A stretch of DNA of 64,000 nt from Vibrio sp. Y2-5 (GCF_014596725.1 NZ_JACVEG010000003.1:389884-453883); one strand, 5' to 3'; positions 51,639 through 62,247 are shown, counted from the first letter of the stretch. Numbers and translations: made by a program. Notes: generated by a model from the letters alone, not told the origin.

Positions 51639-52865
51639 ATGAATCATTTGATATCAGTAAGTGCACTTGAGTCATTTTTAGTTGCAATCAGTGTACTTTT
51701 CCTAGGGCACTTCATTAATGCCAAGTTGCCAATTCTCAACAAGTTTAACATTCCAGAGCCAATTGTTGGCGGCCTGATCATCGCCTGCGCTATCACGGTA
51801 CTGCATTTCTACGGCGTCGATTTGGAATTTGATTTACCGCTACAAAACACTTTTATGTTGATGTTCTTTGCCACGGTGGGTCTCGCTGCAAACTATACAC
51901 AGCTGATGAAAGGCGGAGCGAAAGTCTTTATTTTCTTAGCTGTAGCTTCCGTCTATATCATCATTCAAAACGCTGTGGGAGTGTCACTGGCAACCGCTTT
52001 GGGTTTAGAACCACTAATGGGATTGATAGCAGGTTCAATCACCTTGTCCGGCGGCCACGGTACAGGTGCGGCATGGTCTCAGACTTTCCAAGATGTCTAT
52101 GGCATGAATAATGTTCTCGAAATCGCAATGGCATCCGCTACCTTTGGCTTGATCATAGGCGGCATTATTGGTAGCCCTGTTGCACAACGTCTGGTGGAAA
52201 AGAACAACATCGAATCAGAGTATGGCAGAGGTTCAAAAACGCACGAGAAGTTCCCAGAACTGGTTACCTACAATGAGTATGAAGAAGACAAAGTGACAGC
52301 GAAAAAAGTCATCGAAAAACTGTTCTTTCTGCTCATCTGTGTGACAGGAGCCAAGTATCTCGAACAGTGGGTCAGCTCATATGAAATCTCATGGCTGATG
52401 ATTCCTGATTTCGTTTATGCTTTGTTTATTGGTGTGATCATTACTAATTTCTTAGAAGTCACTAAAATCCGAAAATTGGATGCTGAAACCATCGATATGT
52501 TGGGCACAGTATCTTTGGCGCTGTTCTTAGCCATGGCACTGATGAGCCTTAAACTGTGGAACATTTTCGACCTTGCTATTCCATTCCTAGTAATATTGGC
52601 AGTTCAGTCAGCCATGCTGGCTGTATTTACCTATTATGTGACCTTCAAAATAATGGGCAGCAATTATGACGCGGCGGTCATCTCAGGTGGACACTGTGGT
52701 TTTGGTTTAGGAGCAACACCCACAGCGGTGATGAATATGGGATCTATCGTTAACCGTTTTGGCCCGTCCCCTCAAGCGTTCATGGTGGTTCCTATTGTCG
52801 GAGCATTCTTCATCGACATTGTTAACCTAATCATCCTGCAGGGCTACATATCGTTTTTAGGTTAA
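51639..52865 (+). CDS. gltS: Sodium/glutamate symporter GltS
   Basis: GltS imports glutamate with sodium. The 408-residue protein (E. coli 401) has about ten membrane segments in two inverted halves with the reentrant motifs 'TLSGGHGTGAAWSQTF' and 'VISGGHCGFGLGATPTA'. GGGGC lies 7 bases before the ATG. It is a single gene closed by its own terminator. Confidence 0.93.
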   Translation: MNHLISVSALESFLVAISVLFLGHFINAKLPILNKFNIPEPIVGGLIIACAITVLHFYGVDLEFDLPLQNTFMLMFFATVGLAANYTQLMKGGAKVFIFLAVASVYIIIQNAVGVSLATALGLEPLMGLIAGSITLSGGHGTGAAWSQTFQDVYGMNNVLEIAMASATFGLIIGGIIGSPVAQRLVEKNNIESEYGRGSKTHEKFPELVTYNEYEEDKVTAKKVIEKLFFLLICVTGAKYLEQWVSSYEISWLMIPDFVYALFIGVIITNFLEVTKIRKLDAETIDMLGTVSLALFLAMALMSLKLWNIFDLAIPFLVILAVQSAMLAVFTYYVTFKIMGSNYDAAVISGGHCGFGLGATPTAVMNMGSIVNRFGPSPQAFMVVPIVGAFFIDIVNLIILQGYISFLG

Positions 52866-52886
52866 GCAACTCTAAAGGCTAGATCA

Positions 52887-52917
52887 AAGAAAGGTACGCA
52901 TTGCGTACCTTTCTTTT
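52887..52917 (+). terminator. Terminator after gltS
   Basis: AGAAAGGTACGC and GCGTACCTTTCT form a 12-base stem with a 3-base loop inside 52887-52917, followed by T6. Confidence 0.9.
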
Positions 52918-52926
52918 TTAGATAAG

Positions 52927-52954
52927 AAAAAAGACGCCCTAGGACGTCTTTTTT
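52927..52954 (-). terminator. Terminator after tRNA-Ser
   Basis: AAAAAAGACG (52927-52936) and CGTCTTTTTT (52945-52954) pair with an 8-base loop; on the minus strand it ends in T6, 9 bases past the tRNA 3' end. Confidence 0.8.
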
Positions 52955-52962
52955 CAAGAATG

Positions 52963-53050
52963 TGGCGGTGAGTGAGAGATTCGAACTCTCGATACGTTGC
53001 CGTATACACACTTTCCAGGCGTGCTCCTTCAGCCACTCGGACAACTCACC
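52963..53050 (-). tRNA. tRNA-Ser (anticodon GGA)
   Basis: Read on the minus strand, the 88-base gene starts GGTGAGT, pairs with ACTCACC near the end, and has an encoded G-CCA. The anticodon arm is CACGC-CTGGAAA-GTGTG with anticodon GGA, which reads UCC and UCU. A long variable arm (ACGGCAACGT region) and the T arm GAGAG-TTCGAAT-CTCTC confirm a serine tRNA. No repeated 3' tRNA end was noticed nearby, so there is no sign of an integrated element. Confidence 0.96.
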
Positions 53051-53081
53051 GTAGGTTAACCATATTGGCTAACGAGGCGCT

Positions 53082-53110
53082 AATTTAATGATTCAGCTAA
53101 TGATCGTCAA
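53082..53110 (-). promoter_or_regulatory. Promoter of tRNA-Ser
   Basis: On the minus strand TTGACG (53110-53105) is followed after 17 bases by TAAATT (53087-53082), placing the transcript start about 25 bases before the tRNA. Spacing and -35 are near consensus. Confidence 0.7.
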
Positions 53111-53208
53111 GGAAAAATCCCAAAAAAAGCGTTCTAACTAAGTTATTTGCTTACTAATTGGCTAAATTGAATATTTTCCCTACAACTGTGTTTTATTTCT
53201 TCGGCGTA

Positions 53209-53658
53209 TCACATAGCACGGTAATAACCGGGCACTTTAAACCAACGGCGACACATATCGAGGAAGTAGCCATAAATCACCCCCATACCGCAAGAAACCA
53301 CAGCGTTACTCGCAACGGCTGTCACGATTTGGTCTGTTGAAGCACCAACTGTGTATAAGATTGCAGCATATACAGGAGATTGGAAAAGCACATAAGCAAC
53401 CAAGTCAGACACATTTTTCATTACACTGGTTTCTGAAATACGGCGACCTTGCTTCAACATAAAATCTCGAAATACACCGTAAGGCCAAGCGATGGCGATA
53501 TTTACGGGGATAGACAAAGTTCGCGACGCTAGTGACTGCTCAAATGTCATCTGAGAGATAAAGATTTCAATAATCATCCCCGATACAAAGCAGAATACAA
53601 CCATAGCAAAAGTGTCCGCAGCAGCATGACGTATACAAAAAGGGCCACGAGCTTTCAT
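53209..53658 (-). CDS. alaE: L-alanine exporter AlaE
   Basis: AlaE exports L-alanine through the inner membrane. The 149-residue protein is the same length as E. coli AlaE and shares '[14 protein letters not shown]', '[16 protein letters not shown]', '[13 protein letters not shown]' and '[13 protein letters not shown]'. About four membrane segments. It stands alone; the 258-base gap to the next gene (53659-53916) showed nothing I could name. Confidence 0.92.
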   Translation of the reverse strand: MKARGPFCIRHAAADTFAMVVFCFVSGMIIEIFISQMTFEQSLASRTLSIPVNIAIAWPYGVFRDFMLKQGRRISETSVMKNVSDLVAYVLFQSPVYAAILYTVGASTDQIVTAVASNAVVSCGMGVIYGYFLDMCRRWFKVPGYYRAM

Positions 53659-53916
53659 TTATGTCCTCACAAGATAATAAACTGCAAAATTAGCGCTCTT
53701 ATAACACATATCACCACCACAAAAAGATCGGGCAGTTGATGGCGCCATTAGAACACAACCAATGCAGTTTTTGATCTCGTATTTTTAATTAGTTGGTAAA
53801 TAAACAACCATAAATGAAAAGTAAAGTAGCATCTCTCTCTTATTTCACACAGTTATAACAAATGATTCTTCTATGCTCTGATGTTTAGAAGCATAAACTG
53901 GGTAGTCTTTCGGGGC

Positions 53917-56334
53917 TTAATAATCTGACAGCAATATCGTTAATAAATCGATGGAGGATTTAGGAGGTAACTCGCCCTCAACCAGATGAGATTTTACGGC
54001 AATAAGTGCCGTTACCAACTGGCTTTCACTAGGGAGTTCTAGAGAACTTTCCAGCAACTCAACAATATCCAACGCTTCACTCAACGCTTTGTTTTCGATC
54101 GCGATATAGAGTTTGACTAACATTTCTTCGGCATTGCCACTGAATGTTACTTTAGGTATCTCTGAGTGGTATTGGTAAAGTTTGTTAATGTGTTTATAGA
54201 GAGTATCATCGAGTTCAACGGCATTGATGGGTTTGGCAACAATAGAGTCCGCTCCTGCGTTCATTAGGCTTTCTCTTGTGTCTTTGAATACATCTGCAGT
54301 ACATCCGAGGATCAGAACTTTGGATTGAGGGCTTTCTAGTTTGCGTATTGATTGAATGGCCTCAACACCGTCTTTGACGGGCATGTGGTTATCCATAAGA
54401 ATGAGGTCAAATTGTCCATTCGCAACCGCTTGTATGGCGAGTTCACCATTTTCGACACACTCACACTCAAAACCTTTATTTTTCATAAAAGTTTCGATAA
54501 TCATCGTATTGGTGCGGTTATCTTCGACTATCAATACTTTCAAACCTGAATAACTTAAATGGCGTGAACGATTGTTCTCAAAGGCTTCGGGTTCGCAAAC
54601 ATCAATTTTCAAATTCACTTGAAAATTGGTACCGATATCCACTTTGCTGTTAACAGAAACCGTACCTTCCATAAGTTCAGCTATCTGTTTAACAATCGCT
54701 AAACCAAGACCTGTACCACCAAACCTTCGAGTAGTTGAAGACTCAGCCTGTTCAAATGGTCGGAATATTTTCTCCTGTGCGGCCTTCTCAATACCAATAC
54801 CGGTATCACTGACTCTTATGCTTAAGTACAGTTGACCATCGAGTTTCACTTCACTGAAAAAGACTTCTACAAAACCGCGTGAGGTAAATTTCACCGCGTT
54901 GTTCAACAAATTAAACAGGATCTGACGAATTCTGGCTTTATCTGAAAAATACCAACGGTTTGCGGGTACTTCTGAGTAAACTTTAAACTGTAGGCCTTTC
55001 TCCTGGCAGAGAGAGGAATAAACACTGGTGACACTGCCAATTATAAATTCAAGTGGAAACTTGCTGTTGTCGAGCTCCATATGACCTTGCTCGAATTTGG
55101 AGAAATCAAGCATCTCATTAAGGAGCGACATCATATGTTCGCCAGATTCATATAGCGTTTTCAATTGTCTACGTTGTTGAGGCTTTAAGTCACCACGCAG
55201 TAGTATTTGAGCCATCCCGAGAACACCATTCATTGGCGTGCGAATCTCATGGGACAGAGTCGCGAGGAAAATACTTTTCGATTTTGTCGAAGCCTGCGCC
55301 TTAATTTTCTCGGCTTCCAAATAAACCGTCTTTTGATTGAAAGTATCAATTAAATAACGAATTTCATCTTGGCTATTGTACGCAATATCAATGGTTCCAC
55401 CCTCTTTTGAATCATCAACTTTTTGTGCAATAACAACAATGGGTTTAATCAGATAGCGATTAATTAAGTAGTACCCCAACATTAAGCAAAAGAGCAAAAA
55501 TGGCAGGATCCCTTTTTCGACACTCATCACTAAGTCATAAACGTCGTCATCGACCAAGCGATGAGAGTTAACAACATCAAGTTTCCAGTTGAAATCACCA
55601 AAAGTATACTTGCTGACATACGCGCCATCTCTTAACCGGAAGTTATGCTCAGCGATGTTTGAACCGTATGAGTCTCTCAATGAAACCCCTAGTTGATATC
55701 TCTCGGCGTGAAGAGCGATCAACTCCTTTAAGCTATGTAATGAAAGATCTACAGTGGCTACGCCAGCAAATTCACCGTTCACATAATAAGGTGAAGTTAC
55801 TGTGATCATTTGGATTTGAGTGAAAGAGTCTACGTAAACAGGAGACCAGAATATACTACCGCTCGGTTCTTCCATTCCTGACACGTACCAAACTTCACTG
55901 TCATATCCACCTGCTTCAGGGTTATTCCAAGAATAAAGTTGATCGATTTTTCCATCTGTCGCTCTGTTGAAGAACAACCCTTTGTACTTGGCATCGGGGG
56001 CGATACTGAACGGCTTGGGCCAAATGCCGCCGCTGATAACCACATCATCAACAGTAGAAAATATCGAACGTAGCATGCGTGAAGCCTCTTCTTGGCTTTC
56101 TGAAGCTTGAGCAATACTAACAATACTTTGGAGAACGCCTACCGAACGATTGAGGGGATCTAAAACTTGTGACGACAAAAGCTCAGCGCGCACATCCAAA
56201 TACTGCTTCAATTCTTTTCTGAAAGGTGAATCTACAGCTAGGTATGTTAGCGAGCCAATTGTGGCTAGGAAAAAGCACAAATACACGATGAGAGCCAACA
56301 TGCTCTTGCGCTTTAATGATGAACGTATTTCCAT
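53917..56334 (-). CDS. Hybrid sensor histidine kinase with dCache-like sensor
   Basis: An 805-residue membrane kinase. One membrane helix (about 13-33) and a second (about 276-294) enclose a ~240-residue periplasmic sensor of dCache type ('SGGIWPKPFSI', 'WSPVYVDSFTQIQMITVTSP', 'GEFAGVATVDLSL'). Then a HAMP-like linker, His362 ('ATLSHEIRTPMNG'), the ATPase region ('NLLNNAVKFT', 'SDTGIGI', 'GTGLGLAIV') and a receiver with Asp648 ('LILMDNHMPVKDG'). The last ~90 residues after the receiver have no HPt histidine motif that I can see, so phosphate must pass to a separate HPt protein. The signal and pathway are unknown. Confidence 0.88.
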   Translation of the reverse strand: MEIRSSLKRKSMLALIVYLCFFLATIGSLTYLAVDSPFRKELKQYLDVRAELLSSQVLDPLNRSVGVLQSIVSIAQASESQEEASRMLRSIFSTVDDVVISGGIWPKPFSIAPDAKYKGLFFNRATDGKIDQLYSWNNPEAGGYDSEVWYVSGMEEPSGSIFWSPVYVDSFTQIQMITVTSPYYVNGEFAGVATVDLSLHSLKELIALHAERYQLGVSLRDSYGSNIAEHNFRLRDGAYVSKYTFGDFNWKLDVVNSHRLVDDDVYDLVMSVEKGILPFLLFCLMLGYYLINRYLIKPIVVIAQKVDDSKEGGTIDIAYNSQDEIRYLIDTFNQKTVYLEAEKIKAQASTKSKSIFLATLSHEIRTPMNGVLGMAQILLRGDLKPQQRRQLKTLYESGEHMMSLLNEMLDFSKFEQGHMELDNSKFPLEFIIGSVTSVYSSLCQEKGLQFKVYSEVPANRWYFSDKARIRQILFNLLNNAVKFTSRGFVEVFFSEVKLDGQLYLSIRVSDTGIGIEKAAQEKIFRPFEQAESSTTRRFGGTGLGLAIVKQIAELMEGTVSVNSKVDIGTNFQVNLKIDVCEPEAFENNRSRHLSYSGLKVLIVEDNRTNTMIIETFMKNKGFECECVENGELAIQAVANGQFDLILMDNHMPVKDGVEAIQSIRKLESPQSKVLILGCTADVFKDTRESLMNAGADSIVAKPINAVELDDTLYKHINKLYQYHSEIPKVTFSGNAEEMLVKLYIAIENKALSEALDIVELLESSLELPSESQLVTALIAVKSHLVEGELPPKSSIDLLTILLSDY

Positions 56335-56524
56335 AAGCCTTTGAAAAAAAATCCTTTAGCGACAGTATAGTGAAATTATATGGGATTTTTTCCATTCGAG
56401 GCTGCAAATATTAACTCAAACCACATTTTGTTTGCTAAAAACGGTTTCTTCTGTGAACTCGCATCAAAAGACGGTTAAAGGTAAGATAGCGTTAATTTTT
56501 CGCAGTAAAGTATGGAACCTTATT

Positions 56525-57094
56525 TTGACCTTACACGATATCCTTACCCAACCTGAATTTGAAGATAAGTTGCTTAACGAAGCTAAGTCACGTGGCTTTG
56601 TTGCCGCTATGTCCTGCGCGCCAAACATTCTTCCACCGCAGGAATGGCTTCCTTTCCTTTGGGGTGGCGAAGAAATCGCGCCTTTTAGCGATGGAGAGCA
56701 ACTAGAAACCTACATCCAACATATTATTGATATGTGGAACCAGTATCGTTCTTCATTTTTAGAGGGTACTTGGGTTTGGCCTCAAGGTTATGACCTTGAT
56801 GAAGAAGAAATTGTTACCGATTCAGTGCGTGATTTCTGTGAAGGTGTACTGCAGGGTTGGCAGCTTGCCCGTGATGATTGGGAAGTATTAATGCCGGAAG
56901 AAAGCCAAGACAATGCCCTACTGGGTGGCGTACTGCTTTCCCTCAGCATGCTTTACGATCCTGAGACGGCACTGACCACTTTAAATGAGCAAGGTATGGA
57001 AGGCTTAGATCAGTTTGAAGAGATCTACGCTGCGATCCCAGTCATGCTCTGCGGCTTAACTCAGCGCGGTGTTGCTCTCGCTGAAGCTCAATAG
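56525..57094 (+). CDS. UPF0149 (YgfB/YecA-like) family protein
   Basis: An acidic 189-residue protein with the UPF0149 pattern 'DFCEGVLQGWQLARDDWEVL' and 'FLWGGEEIAPFSD'. The first codon is probably TTG 56525 ('MTLHDILTQPEFEDKLL'), with GGA 8 bases upstream, since the open frame before it (to 56432) has no family match and no ATG. The function is unknown; E. coli YgfB relatives are also poorly understood. Confidence 0.75.
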   Translation: MTLHDILTQPEFEDKLLNEAKSRGFVAAMSCAPNILPPQEWLPFLWGGEEIAPFSDGEQLETYIQHIIDMWNQYRSSFLEGTWVWPQGYDLDEEEIVTDSVRDFCEGVLQGWQLARDDWEVLMPEESQDNALLGGVLLSLSMLYDPETALTTLNEQGMEGLDQFEEIYAAIPVMLCGLTQRGVALAEAQ

Positions 57095-57115
57095 AACACA
57101 TCTTCTATGAGAAAC

Positions 57116-57144
57116 AAAGAAGCCAGCATTATGCTGGCTTCTTT
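57116..57144. terminator. Terminator between the UPF0149 gene and nadA
   Basis: AAAGAAGCCAGCA (57116-57128) and TGCTGGCTTCTTT (57132-57144) form a perfect 13-base stem with a TTA loop between convergent genes. Confidence 0.85.
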
Positions 57145-57180
57145 CATTTTATTGGCTTATCAATTCGTTGGTAGCCGCGC

Positions 57181-58242
57181 TTAAGCGTTGCCTTTTACCT
57201 TGATATTAAGCTGCTCTGCGAAATCCAACATACGGTTTAGCGGGATCAACGACTTAACACGTAACTCTTCATCAACGAAAACTTCGTGTTCGCTTCCACC
57301 GTCTTTCAGTGCTTTTTCAATCGCTTTTAAGCCATTCATTGCCATCCAAGGGCAATGCGCACAGCTGCGACAAGTCGCGCCTGCACCTGCTGTTGGCGCT
57401 TCAATCAGCTCTTTTTCAGGTACGAGTTGCTGCATCTTAAAGAAAATACCTTTGTCTGTTGCGACAATCATTTTCTGATGAGGCAATTCTTTCGCTGCTT
57501 TGATCAATTGGCTTGTCGAACCTACAGCATCGGCAAGTTCTACCACACTTGAAGGCGATTCTGGATGAACCAAGATAGCCGCTTCTGGATAGAGGCTCTT
57601 CATCTTCTTCAGTGCGTCTGCTGAAAACTCATCGTGTACCACACACTCGCCTTGCCAAAGCAGCATGTCTGCGCCGGTTTTATTTGCAATGTAAGAACCA
57701 AGATGACGATCTGGACCCCAGATGATTTTCTTGTCTTCAGAATCAAGCTGCTCAACAATTTCTAAAGCAATACTAGAAGTCACTACCCAGTCAGCTCGCG
57801 CTTTTACAGCGGCAGAAGTGTTCGCATACACGACCACAGTATGGTCTGGGTGTGCATCGCAAAACTCTGAGAACTTGTCAGCAGGACAGCCAAGATCTAG
57901 TGAGCATTCTGCTTCTAGCGTTGGCATCAAAATTCGTTTCTCAGGCGTAAGAATCTTCGCAGACTCGCCCATGAAGCGTACACCAGCAATAATCAGTGTG
58001 CTTGCTGGGTGGCGGTTACCAAACTTTGCCATTTCCAGAGAATCACCAACAAAGCCGCCTGTGTCTTCCGCAAGGGCTTGGATTTCTGGGTCTGTATAAT
58101 AATGCGCGATTAAAACTGCATCTTTCTCTTTCAGCAGCTTTTTAATACTCGCAAGGTAGGTTTGCTTCTCTTCCGCCGATAATGGAATCGGTTTTGGAGG
58201 GAATGGGTAAACCGTATCGATTTTATCTAATATATGGCTCAT
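57181..58242 (-). CDS. nadA: Quinolinate synthase NadA
   Basis: NadA condenses iminoaspartate with dihydroxyacetone phosphate to quinolinate in NAD synthesis, using a 4Fe-4S cluster. The 353-residue protein (E. coli 347) has '[19 protein letters not shown]', and the three cluster cysteines lie in 'DLGCPADKF', '[11 protein letters not shown]' and '[14 protein letters not shown]'. It follows cpoB by about 190 bases, in the same order as in enterobacteria, but the terminator before it indicates separate transcription. Confidence 0.95.
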   Translation of the reverse strand: MSHILDKIDTVYPFPPKPIPLSAEEKQTYLASIKKLLKEKDAVLIAHYYTDPEIQALAEDTGGFVGDSLEMAKFGNRHPASTLIIAGVRFMGESAKILTPEKRILMPTLEAECSLDLGCPADKFSEFCDAHPDHTVVVYANTSAAVKARADWVVTSSIALEIVEQLDSEDKKIIWGPDRHLGSYIANKTGADMLLWQGECVVHDEFSADALKKMKSLYPEAAILVHPESPSSVVELADAVGSTSQLIKAAKELPHQKMIVATDKGIFFKMQQLVPEKELIEAPTAGAGATCRSCAHCPWMAMNGLKAIEKALKDGGSEHEVFVDEELRVKSLIPLNRMLDFAEQLNIKVKGNA

Positions 58243-58385
58243 TGCTCATGCTCTATGCAACTTCCTTTAATTCGGGCATTGTACACCGACATAGAATAGA
58301 TAGGCAAAAATGATTCCTTTGGGCAACGACAGAAAATTTTATTACTCGTCAGCGATATTCGTTGCTTTAGATAGGTGTAAAAGGA

Positions 58386-58415
58386 AAAAGAGGCTGCCAT
58401 TTGGCAACCTCTTTT
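58386..58415 (-). terminator. Terminator of the Tol-Pal operon
   Basis: AAAAGAGG-C-TGCCA and TGGCA-A-CCTCTTTT form a stem with one mismatch and a 2-base loop, ending in T5 on the minus strand, 17 bases after cpoB. Confidence 0.8.
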
Positions 58416-58431
58416 CTATCATCTGCTTTTA

Positions 58432-59208
58432 TTATTTCAGATTTTCACTGGCGACTTTCGCTGAAGCACTGGTTGGGTACTCGTCAACCACTTGCTGATA
58501 GTACTTGGTAGCCTGTGCAGCGTTGTTATTTCGCTTAGCAATGTCTCCTAACTTCACTAAAGCATCCGCTCGCTTGTTAGAATCTTTATAAGAAACCACA
58601 GCAGCAAAACTGGTCACAGCTTCTTTATCTTGTTTCTTAGCAAAGTACAGTTGTCCTAACCAATAATGAGCATTGGGAGCAAAGTTCGAGTTTGGATAAT
58701 CTTTTTGGAATTGTTGAAAAGCAGCTATCGCTCCGGCGTAGTCGCGTTTCTTCAGAATTAGGTCTACGGCATTTTGATAGGCCGCTTGTTCATCAGCATC
58801 ACTGCTGAAAGTACCTTTAGGTACGTCTTCATCATTAGATGCAACCACCGCAGGTGTAGGCTTTTTCATTTCACCACGAACACGGTCAAGCTCGACAAAC
58901 AACTCCCTTTGGCGTTGTAACATCTGCTGCATATCGTAGTTATTTTTTTCTATCTGCCCACGTAATTCATTAATTTCGAGAGCCATGTCGTCTAGCTGTT
59001 GCTGCATTTGCACTTGGAGGCGCGCACGATTTTCAAGCAGACGCTCTAATCGCTGAACTTCCGATTCTGAAGAAGCAGTCCGAGTAAAAGAGGCTTGGCT
59101 AGATGAATTATTGCTGAGATCAGATACTGGAGCTGGTGCAGCGAACGAACTGTTCGCTGCACTTGCCAGTAACGTAAGCGTGATCACGCGCTTTAAGTTA
59201 CTGAACAT
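58432..59208 (-). CDS. cpoB: Cell division coordinator CpoB (YbgF)
   Basis: CpoB links peptidoglycan synthesis by PBP1B with Tol-driven outer-membrane constriction. The 258-residue protein has a signal peptide ('LLASAANSSFAAPA'), a trimerising coiled coil (about 45-105; 'LEINELRGQIEKNNYDMQQM') and three TPR repeats at the C-terminus ('YPNSNFAPNAHYWLGQLYFA'). ATG 59208 has GGGGA 8 bases upstream and is preferred over ATG 59217. Confidence 0.93.
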   Translation of the reverse strand: MFSNLKRVITLTLLASAANSSFAAPAPVSDLSNNSSSQASFTRTASSESEVQRLERLLENRARLQVQMQQQLDDMALEINELRGQIEKNNYDMQQMLQRQRELFVELDRVRGEMKKPTPAVVASNDEDVPKGTFSSDADEQAAYQNAVDLILKKRDYAGAIAAFQQFQKDYPNSNFAPNAHYWLGQLYFAKKQDKEAVTSFAAVVSYKDSNKRADALVKLGDIAKRNNNAAQATKYYQQVVDEYPTSASAKVASENLK

Positions 59209-59224
59209 GAGGTTCATCCCCGAA

Positions 59225-59767
59225 TTAGTATACTAGAACTGCGCGGCGGTTCTTAGCATATACTTCGTCAGATTGGCCAAGAAGAAGAGGCTTCTCTTCG
59301 CCGTAGCTAACGATAGAAATTTGGTCAGCTTGAACACCTAGTGCTTCTAGGTATTTAGCTACAGCTTGTGCACGACGCTCGCCTAGTGCGATGTTGTACT
59401 CTGGAGTACCGCGTTCATCAGCGTGACCTTCAATAGTTACTTTAAGGCTTGGCATTTTGCTTAGGTAAGCTGCGTGAGCCGCTAGCATTTCTTCGTAGTC
59501 GCCAGCGATAGTTGCGTTATCGAATGCGAAGTAAATGGTTGAAGTTTCACGTAGAGCTTGCTCTTTAAGCTCTTGCTCAGAAAGCTGACCATTTTGATCC
59601 ATTGGAGAAACAACAGTTGTATCAACTTGGTTAGCTGAACCTGAAATTGATTGGTTAGTTGTTTCTGAACCAGCGTTGCTTGCTGCGTCATCGCTTGAAC
59701 TACAAGCTGTCACTGCTAGTACAGGTAGCGCAATTAGTAGCCCTTTAAGAACTTTATTAAGTTGCAT
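59225..59767 (-). CDS. pal: Peptidoglycan-associated lipoprotein Pal
   Basis: Pal anchors the outer membrane to peptidoglycan and is moved by TolB. The 180-residue protein has a lipobox with Cys22 ('AVTACSS') and an OmpA-type domain ('FAFDNATI', '[20 protein letters not shown]', '[15 protein letters not shown]', 'SYGEEKP'). AAGGA lies about 8 bases before ATG 59767; the longer open frame into tolB is not used. Confidence 0.96.
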   Translation of the reverse strand: MQLNKVLKGLLIALPVLAVTACSSSDDAASNAGSETTNQSISGSANQVDTTVVSPMDQNGQLSEQELKEQALRETSTIYFAFDNATIAGDYEEMLAAHAAYLSKMPSLKVTIEGHADERGTPEYNIALGERRAQAVAKYLEALGVQADQISIVSYGEEKPLLLGQSDEVYAKNRRAVLVY

Positions 59768-59795
59768 CTTGTTTTCCTTTATTTTGTATTTTTCG

Positions 59796-61148
59796 CTATA
59801 AGAACGGAGACCAGGCAGGAGCGCGTACACGTCCATTGGTTGCCGGTAATCTAGCTTTAAATCTTCCGTCTATTGAGACCATCGACAATACGTTGGTCTT
59901 GTTGTAGATGGAACTGTATATAACCATACCACCATTCGGCGCAATACTTGGAGACTCATCAAGCAAAGTTTTTGTAAGAACTTGTACTGACCCTGTTTCC
60001 AAATCTTGTTTTGCCAGGTTAAAGCCAGAGTTTGAACGATTCACCATAACGAGGAATCTGCCATCCGGAGTAATCTGACCGCCTAAATTTTGGCTGCCCT
60101 GCCAAGTCAAACGCGTCGTCGCACGGTCTGACAAATTTACTTGATATATCTGTGGTTTACCACCCCGATCTGATGTAAATATGAGTGATTCACCATTCGG
60201 ATGCCAAAATGGTTCCGTGTTATTTGAGCGACCACTCGTTATTTGCGTCAGCTTACGGGAAGCCAGATCCAAGGTATACACTTGTAGACTGCCTGTTTTA
60301 GACAGTACCAACGCCAACTGTTTTCCGTCAGGAGAAAATTTTGGAGCCCCATTATGGCGTGGGTATGACGTCACTTTTTCACGAGTTCCAGTGTAAATGT
60401 TCATCAGGTAAATTTCTGCGTGACCATTCTGGAAACTAACGTAAGCCAGTGTTTTGCCATCTGGTGACCATGACGGTGACATAAGAGGCTGCTTAGAACG
60501 AAGAACCAGTCTTTCGTTATAACCGTCGTAATCGGCAACACGTAGTTGATAAGGGTATGGATCTTTATCGTTCACGACCACATAGGCGATACGAGTTAAA
60601 AACGCACCTTTTTCCCCTGTGAGTTGCTCATAGACAAGATCTGAAATACGGTGCGCATACTCTCGTAGTCGCTTCGCGGGTACAGTAGCAACCTTGTTGA
60701 ACAGCACATGATCTTTAGAAAGAACCAACTGACCGTCTGGGCTCAACGATTTACCTTGGCCTTGAGTCAACTGTCCACGAACAACATCTACTAGTTGATA
60801 ATTAATAACATAATTGCCTTCAGCATTTTGAGTAATGCTTCCTGTAAGCAGCGCATCGACACCAATACTGGTCCAAGCATCGAATTTCACCTGTGCTTCA
60901 GTGTATGGAGTTTGTGGCATTTTGTTTGTAGGAATTGGGCTAAACTTCCCACTTCGTTGTAAGTCAGATGAAATAACAGCCGAAACATCTTGTGGTAAAG
61001 GAGCGGAACCTTCCCATTTGAACGGAACAATAGCAATTGGCCGCGCAGAATTGATACCGTCGGTAATAACCAGCTCCAACGCTGCATTGGCAAATTGCAG
61101 ACTACTTGTGATGACAAGTACACATCCTAAAATCAATCGCTTAAACAC
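59796..61148 (-). CDS. tolB: Tol-Pal system periplasmic protein TolB
   Basis: TolB is the periplasmic beta-propeller that shuttles between TolA and Pal. The 450-residue protein has a signal peptide ending 'SLQFANA', the N-terminal TolA-binding strand ('[20 protein letters not shown]') and WD-like repeats ('[20 protein letters not shown]', '[12 protein letters not shown]', '[17 protein letters not shown]'). It follows tolA by 14 bases. Confidence 0.96.
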   Translation of the reverse strand: MFKRLILGCVLVITSSLQFANAALELVITDGINSARPIAIVPFKWEGSAPLPQDVSAVISSDLQRSGKFSPIPTNKMPQTPYTEAQVKFDAWTSIGVDALLTGSITQNAEGNYVINYQLVDVVRGQLTQGQGKSLSPDGQLVLSKDHVLFNKVATVPAKRLREYAHRISDLVYEQLTGEKGAFLTRIAYVVVNDKDPYPYQLRVADYDGYNERLVLRSKQPLMSPSWSPDGKTLAYVSFQNGHAEIYLMNIYTGTREKVTSYPRHNGAPKFSPDGKQLALVLSKTGSLQVYTLDLASRKLTQITSGRSNNTEPFWHPNGESLIFTSDRGGKPQIYQVNLSDRATTRLTWQGSQNLGGQITPDGRFLVMVNRSNSGFNLAKQDLETGSVQVLTKTLLDESPSIAPNGGMVIYSSIYNKTNVLSMVSIDGRFKARLPATNGRVRAPAWSPFL

Positions 61149-61162
61149 AAGCTTTATCCTTT

Positions 61163-62233
61163 TTACTCTGGTACTACGGTTAAATTAATATTTTTCAGTT
61201 TTTCGACTACGTCAGAATCGTCTTTCGGTAATGGAAATGTTCCAACTTGCGCTACTGCACGTCTTGTTGCAGAACATAGGCGTGAATCACCGTTCATAAC
61301 CGATAACTCTCCTACTATTGCGCCTGCACCTGTTGGTATCAAACGTAAGTTCACCTTACATTCTTTTCCTTTAAAACTGTCTTCCAGTAACAAATTTTGC
61401 TGAATCATCTGGGTATATATTGCGCCCCAACGTTCCGCTTCACTCATTACATATTGTGAACGAGCCGAGGTGTTTTGCTGAGCTTCACTTTCTAAGCCTG
61501 AAAAAATACTGTTCAGTGCTTTTTCTTGTTCCAAACGCTCTAGCCTTGCTTTTTCTGCTCTTTCTTTCTCTAGTCTCGCTTTTTCAGCCGCTTCTTTTGC
61601 CGCTTTTTCTTTCGCTATTCTTTCTTGCTCTGCTTTTTGCGCAGCCTCGCGTTCACGACGGGCTTTTTCTTGAGCTTCCTGAGCCGCTTTTTCCTTTGCT
61701 ACTCTTTCTTGCTCGGCTTTCGCTGCCGCGGCCTCTTTCGCTACGCGTTCAGCTTCCGCTTTCTTCGCTGCTTCTTCTTTAGTTTTACGCTCTGCTTCAG
61801 CTTTAGCTGCTTGTTCTTTTGCTACGCGCGCTTTTTCTGCAGCAACCTTTTGCTGTTCTTCTTGCTCTTGACGACGCTTTTCCGCATCTCTTGCGGCTTT
61901 AGCCTCTTTGGCTTGCTGCTGTTTCAGCTTACGAATACGCTCTTCTTCCGCTTTGCGATTCTTTTCAAGCTGCTCGCTTTCCCTGCGTAGCTTGTCTAAA
62001 CGCTCTTGCTCTTTTTTAGATGCAGCTTCGCGTTGACTACGGATTTTATTCGCTTGCTGCTTAACTAAGTTGGGGTCAATTACAACCGCTTGCACCATTT
62101 GTCCAGACGGTTCTGGTTTGGACATAGTGAAGTCTGTGCCCCAAAGTAAAGTGACAATTAAAATTACATGAAGGCCGACAGACAACGCTATCGGCTTGGT
62201 GTATGAGCTTTTCTTCGACTTATGATCTTTCAT
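61163..62233 (-). CDS. tolA: Cell envelope integrity protein TolA
   Basis: TolA spans the periplasm and couples TolQR to TolB-Pal. The 356-residue protein has one N-terminal membrane helix (about 15-33; '[17 protein letters not shown]'), a long alanine/lysine/glutamate helix (about 60-245) with repeated 'KAEAER' and 'AKEKAA' units, and a C-terminal globular domain with two cysteines ('[16 protein letters not shown]', '[10 protein letters not shown]'). The repeat region is prone to length change. Confidence 0.95.
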   Translation of the reverse strand: MKDHKSKKSSYTKPIALSVGLHVILIVTLLWGTDFTMSKPEPSGQMVQAVVIDPNLVKQQANKIRSQREAASKKEQERLDKLRRESEQLEKNRKAEEERIRKLKQQQAKEAKAARDAEKRRQEQEEQQKVAAEKARVAKEQAAKAEAERKTKEEAAKKAEAERVAKEAAAAKAEQERVAKEKAAQEAQEKARREREAAQKAEQERIAKEKAAKEAAEKARLEKERAEKARLERLEQEKALNSIFSGLESEAQQNTSARSQYVMSEAERWGAIYTQMIQQNLLLEDSFKGKECKVNLRLIPTGAGAIVGELSVMNGDSRLCSATRRAVAQVGTFPLPKDDSDVVEKLKNINLTVVPE

Positions 62234-62247
62234 GAACGATGTTAAGC

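Noticed and set aside
52862..53044. Minus-strand open frame of 60 residues
   Set aside because: It lies over tRNA-Ser and its terminator; the apparent protein is a by-product of the tRNA sequence.
52963..53050. tRNA-Ser as an integration site for a mobile element
   Set aside because: No integrase gene and no repeated tRNA 3' end was seen; flanking genes gltS and alaE look like backbone.
61420..61990. Two plus-strand leucine/phenylalanine-rich open frames inside tolA
   Set aside because: They are the antisense of the alanine/lysine/glutamate repeat of TolA, which mirrors into Leu/Phe codons.
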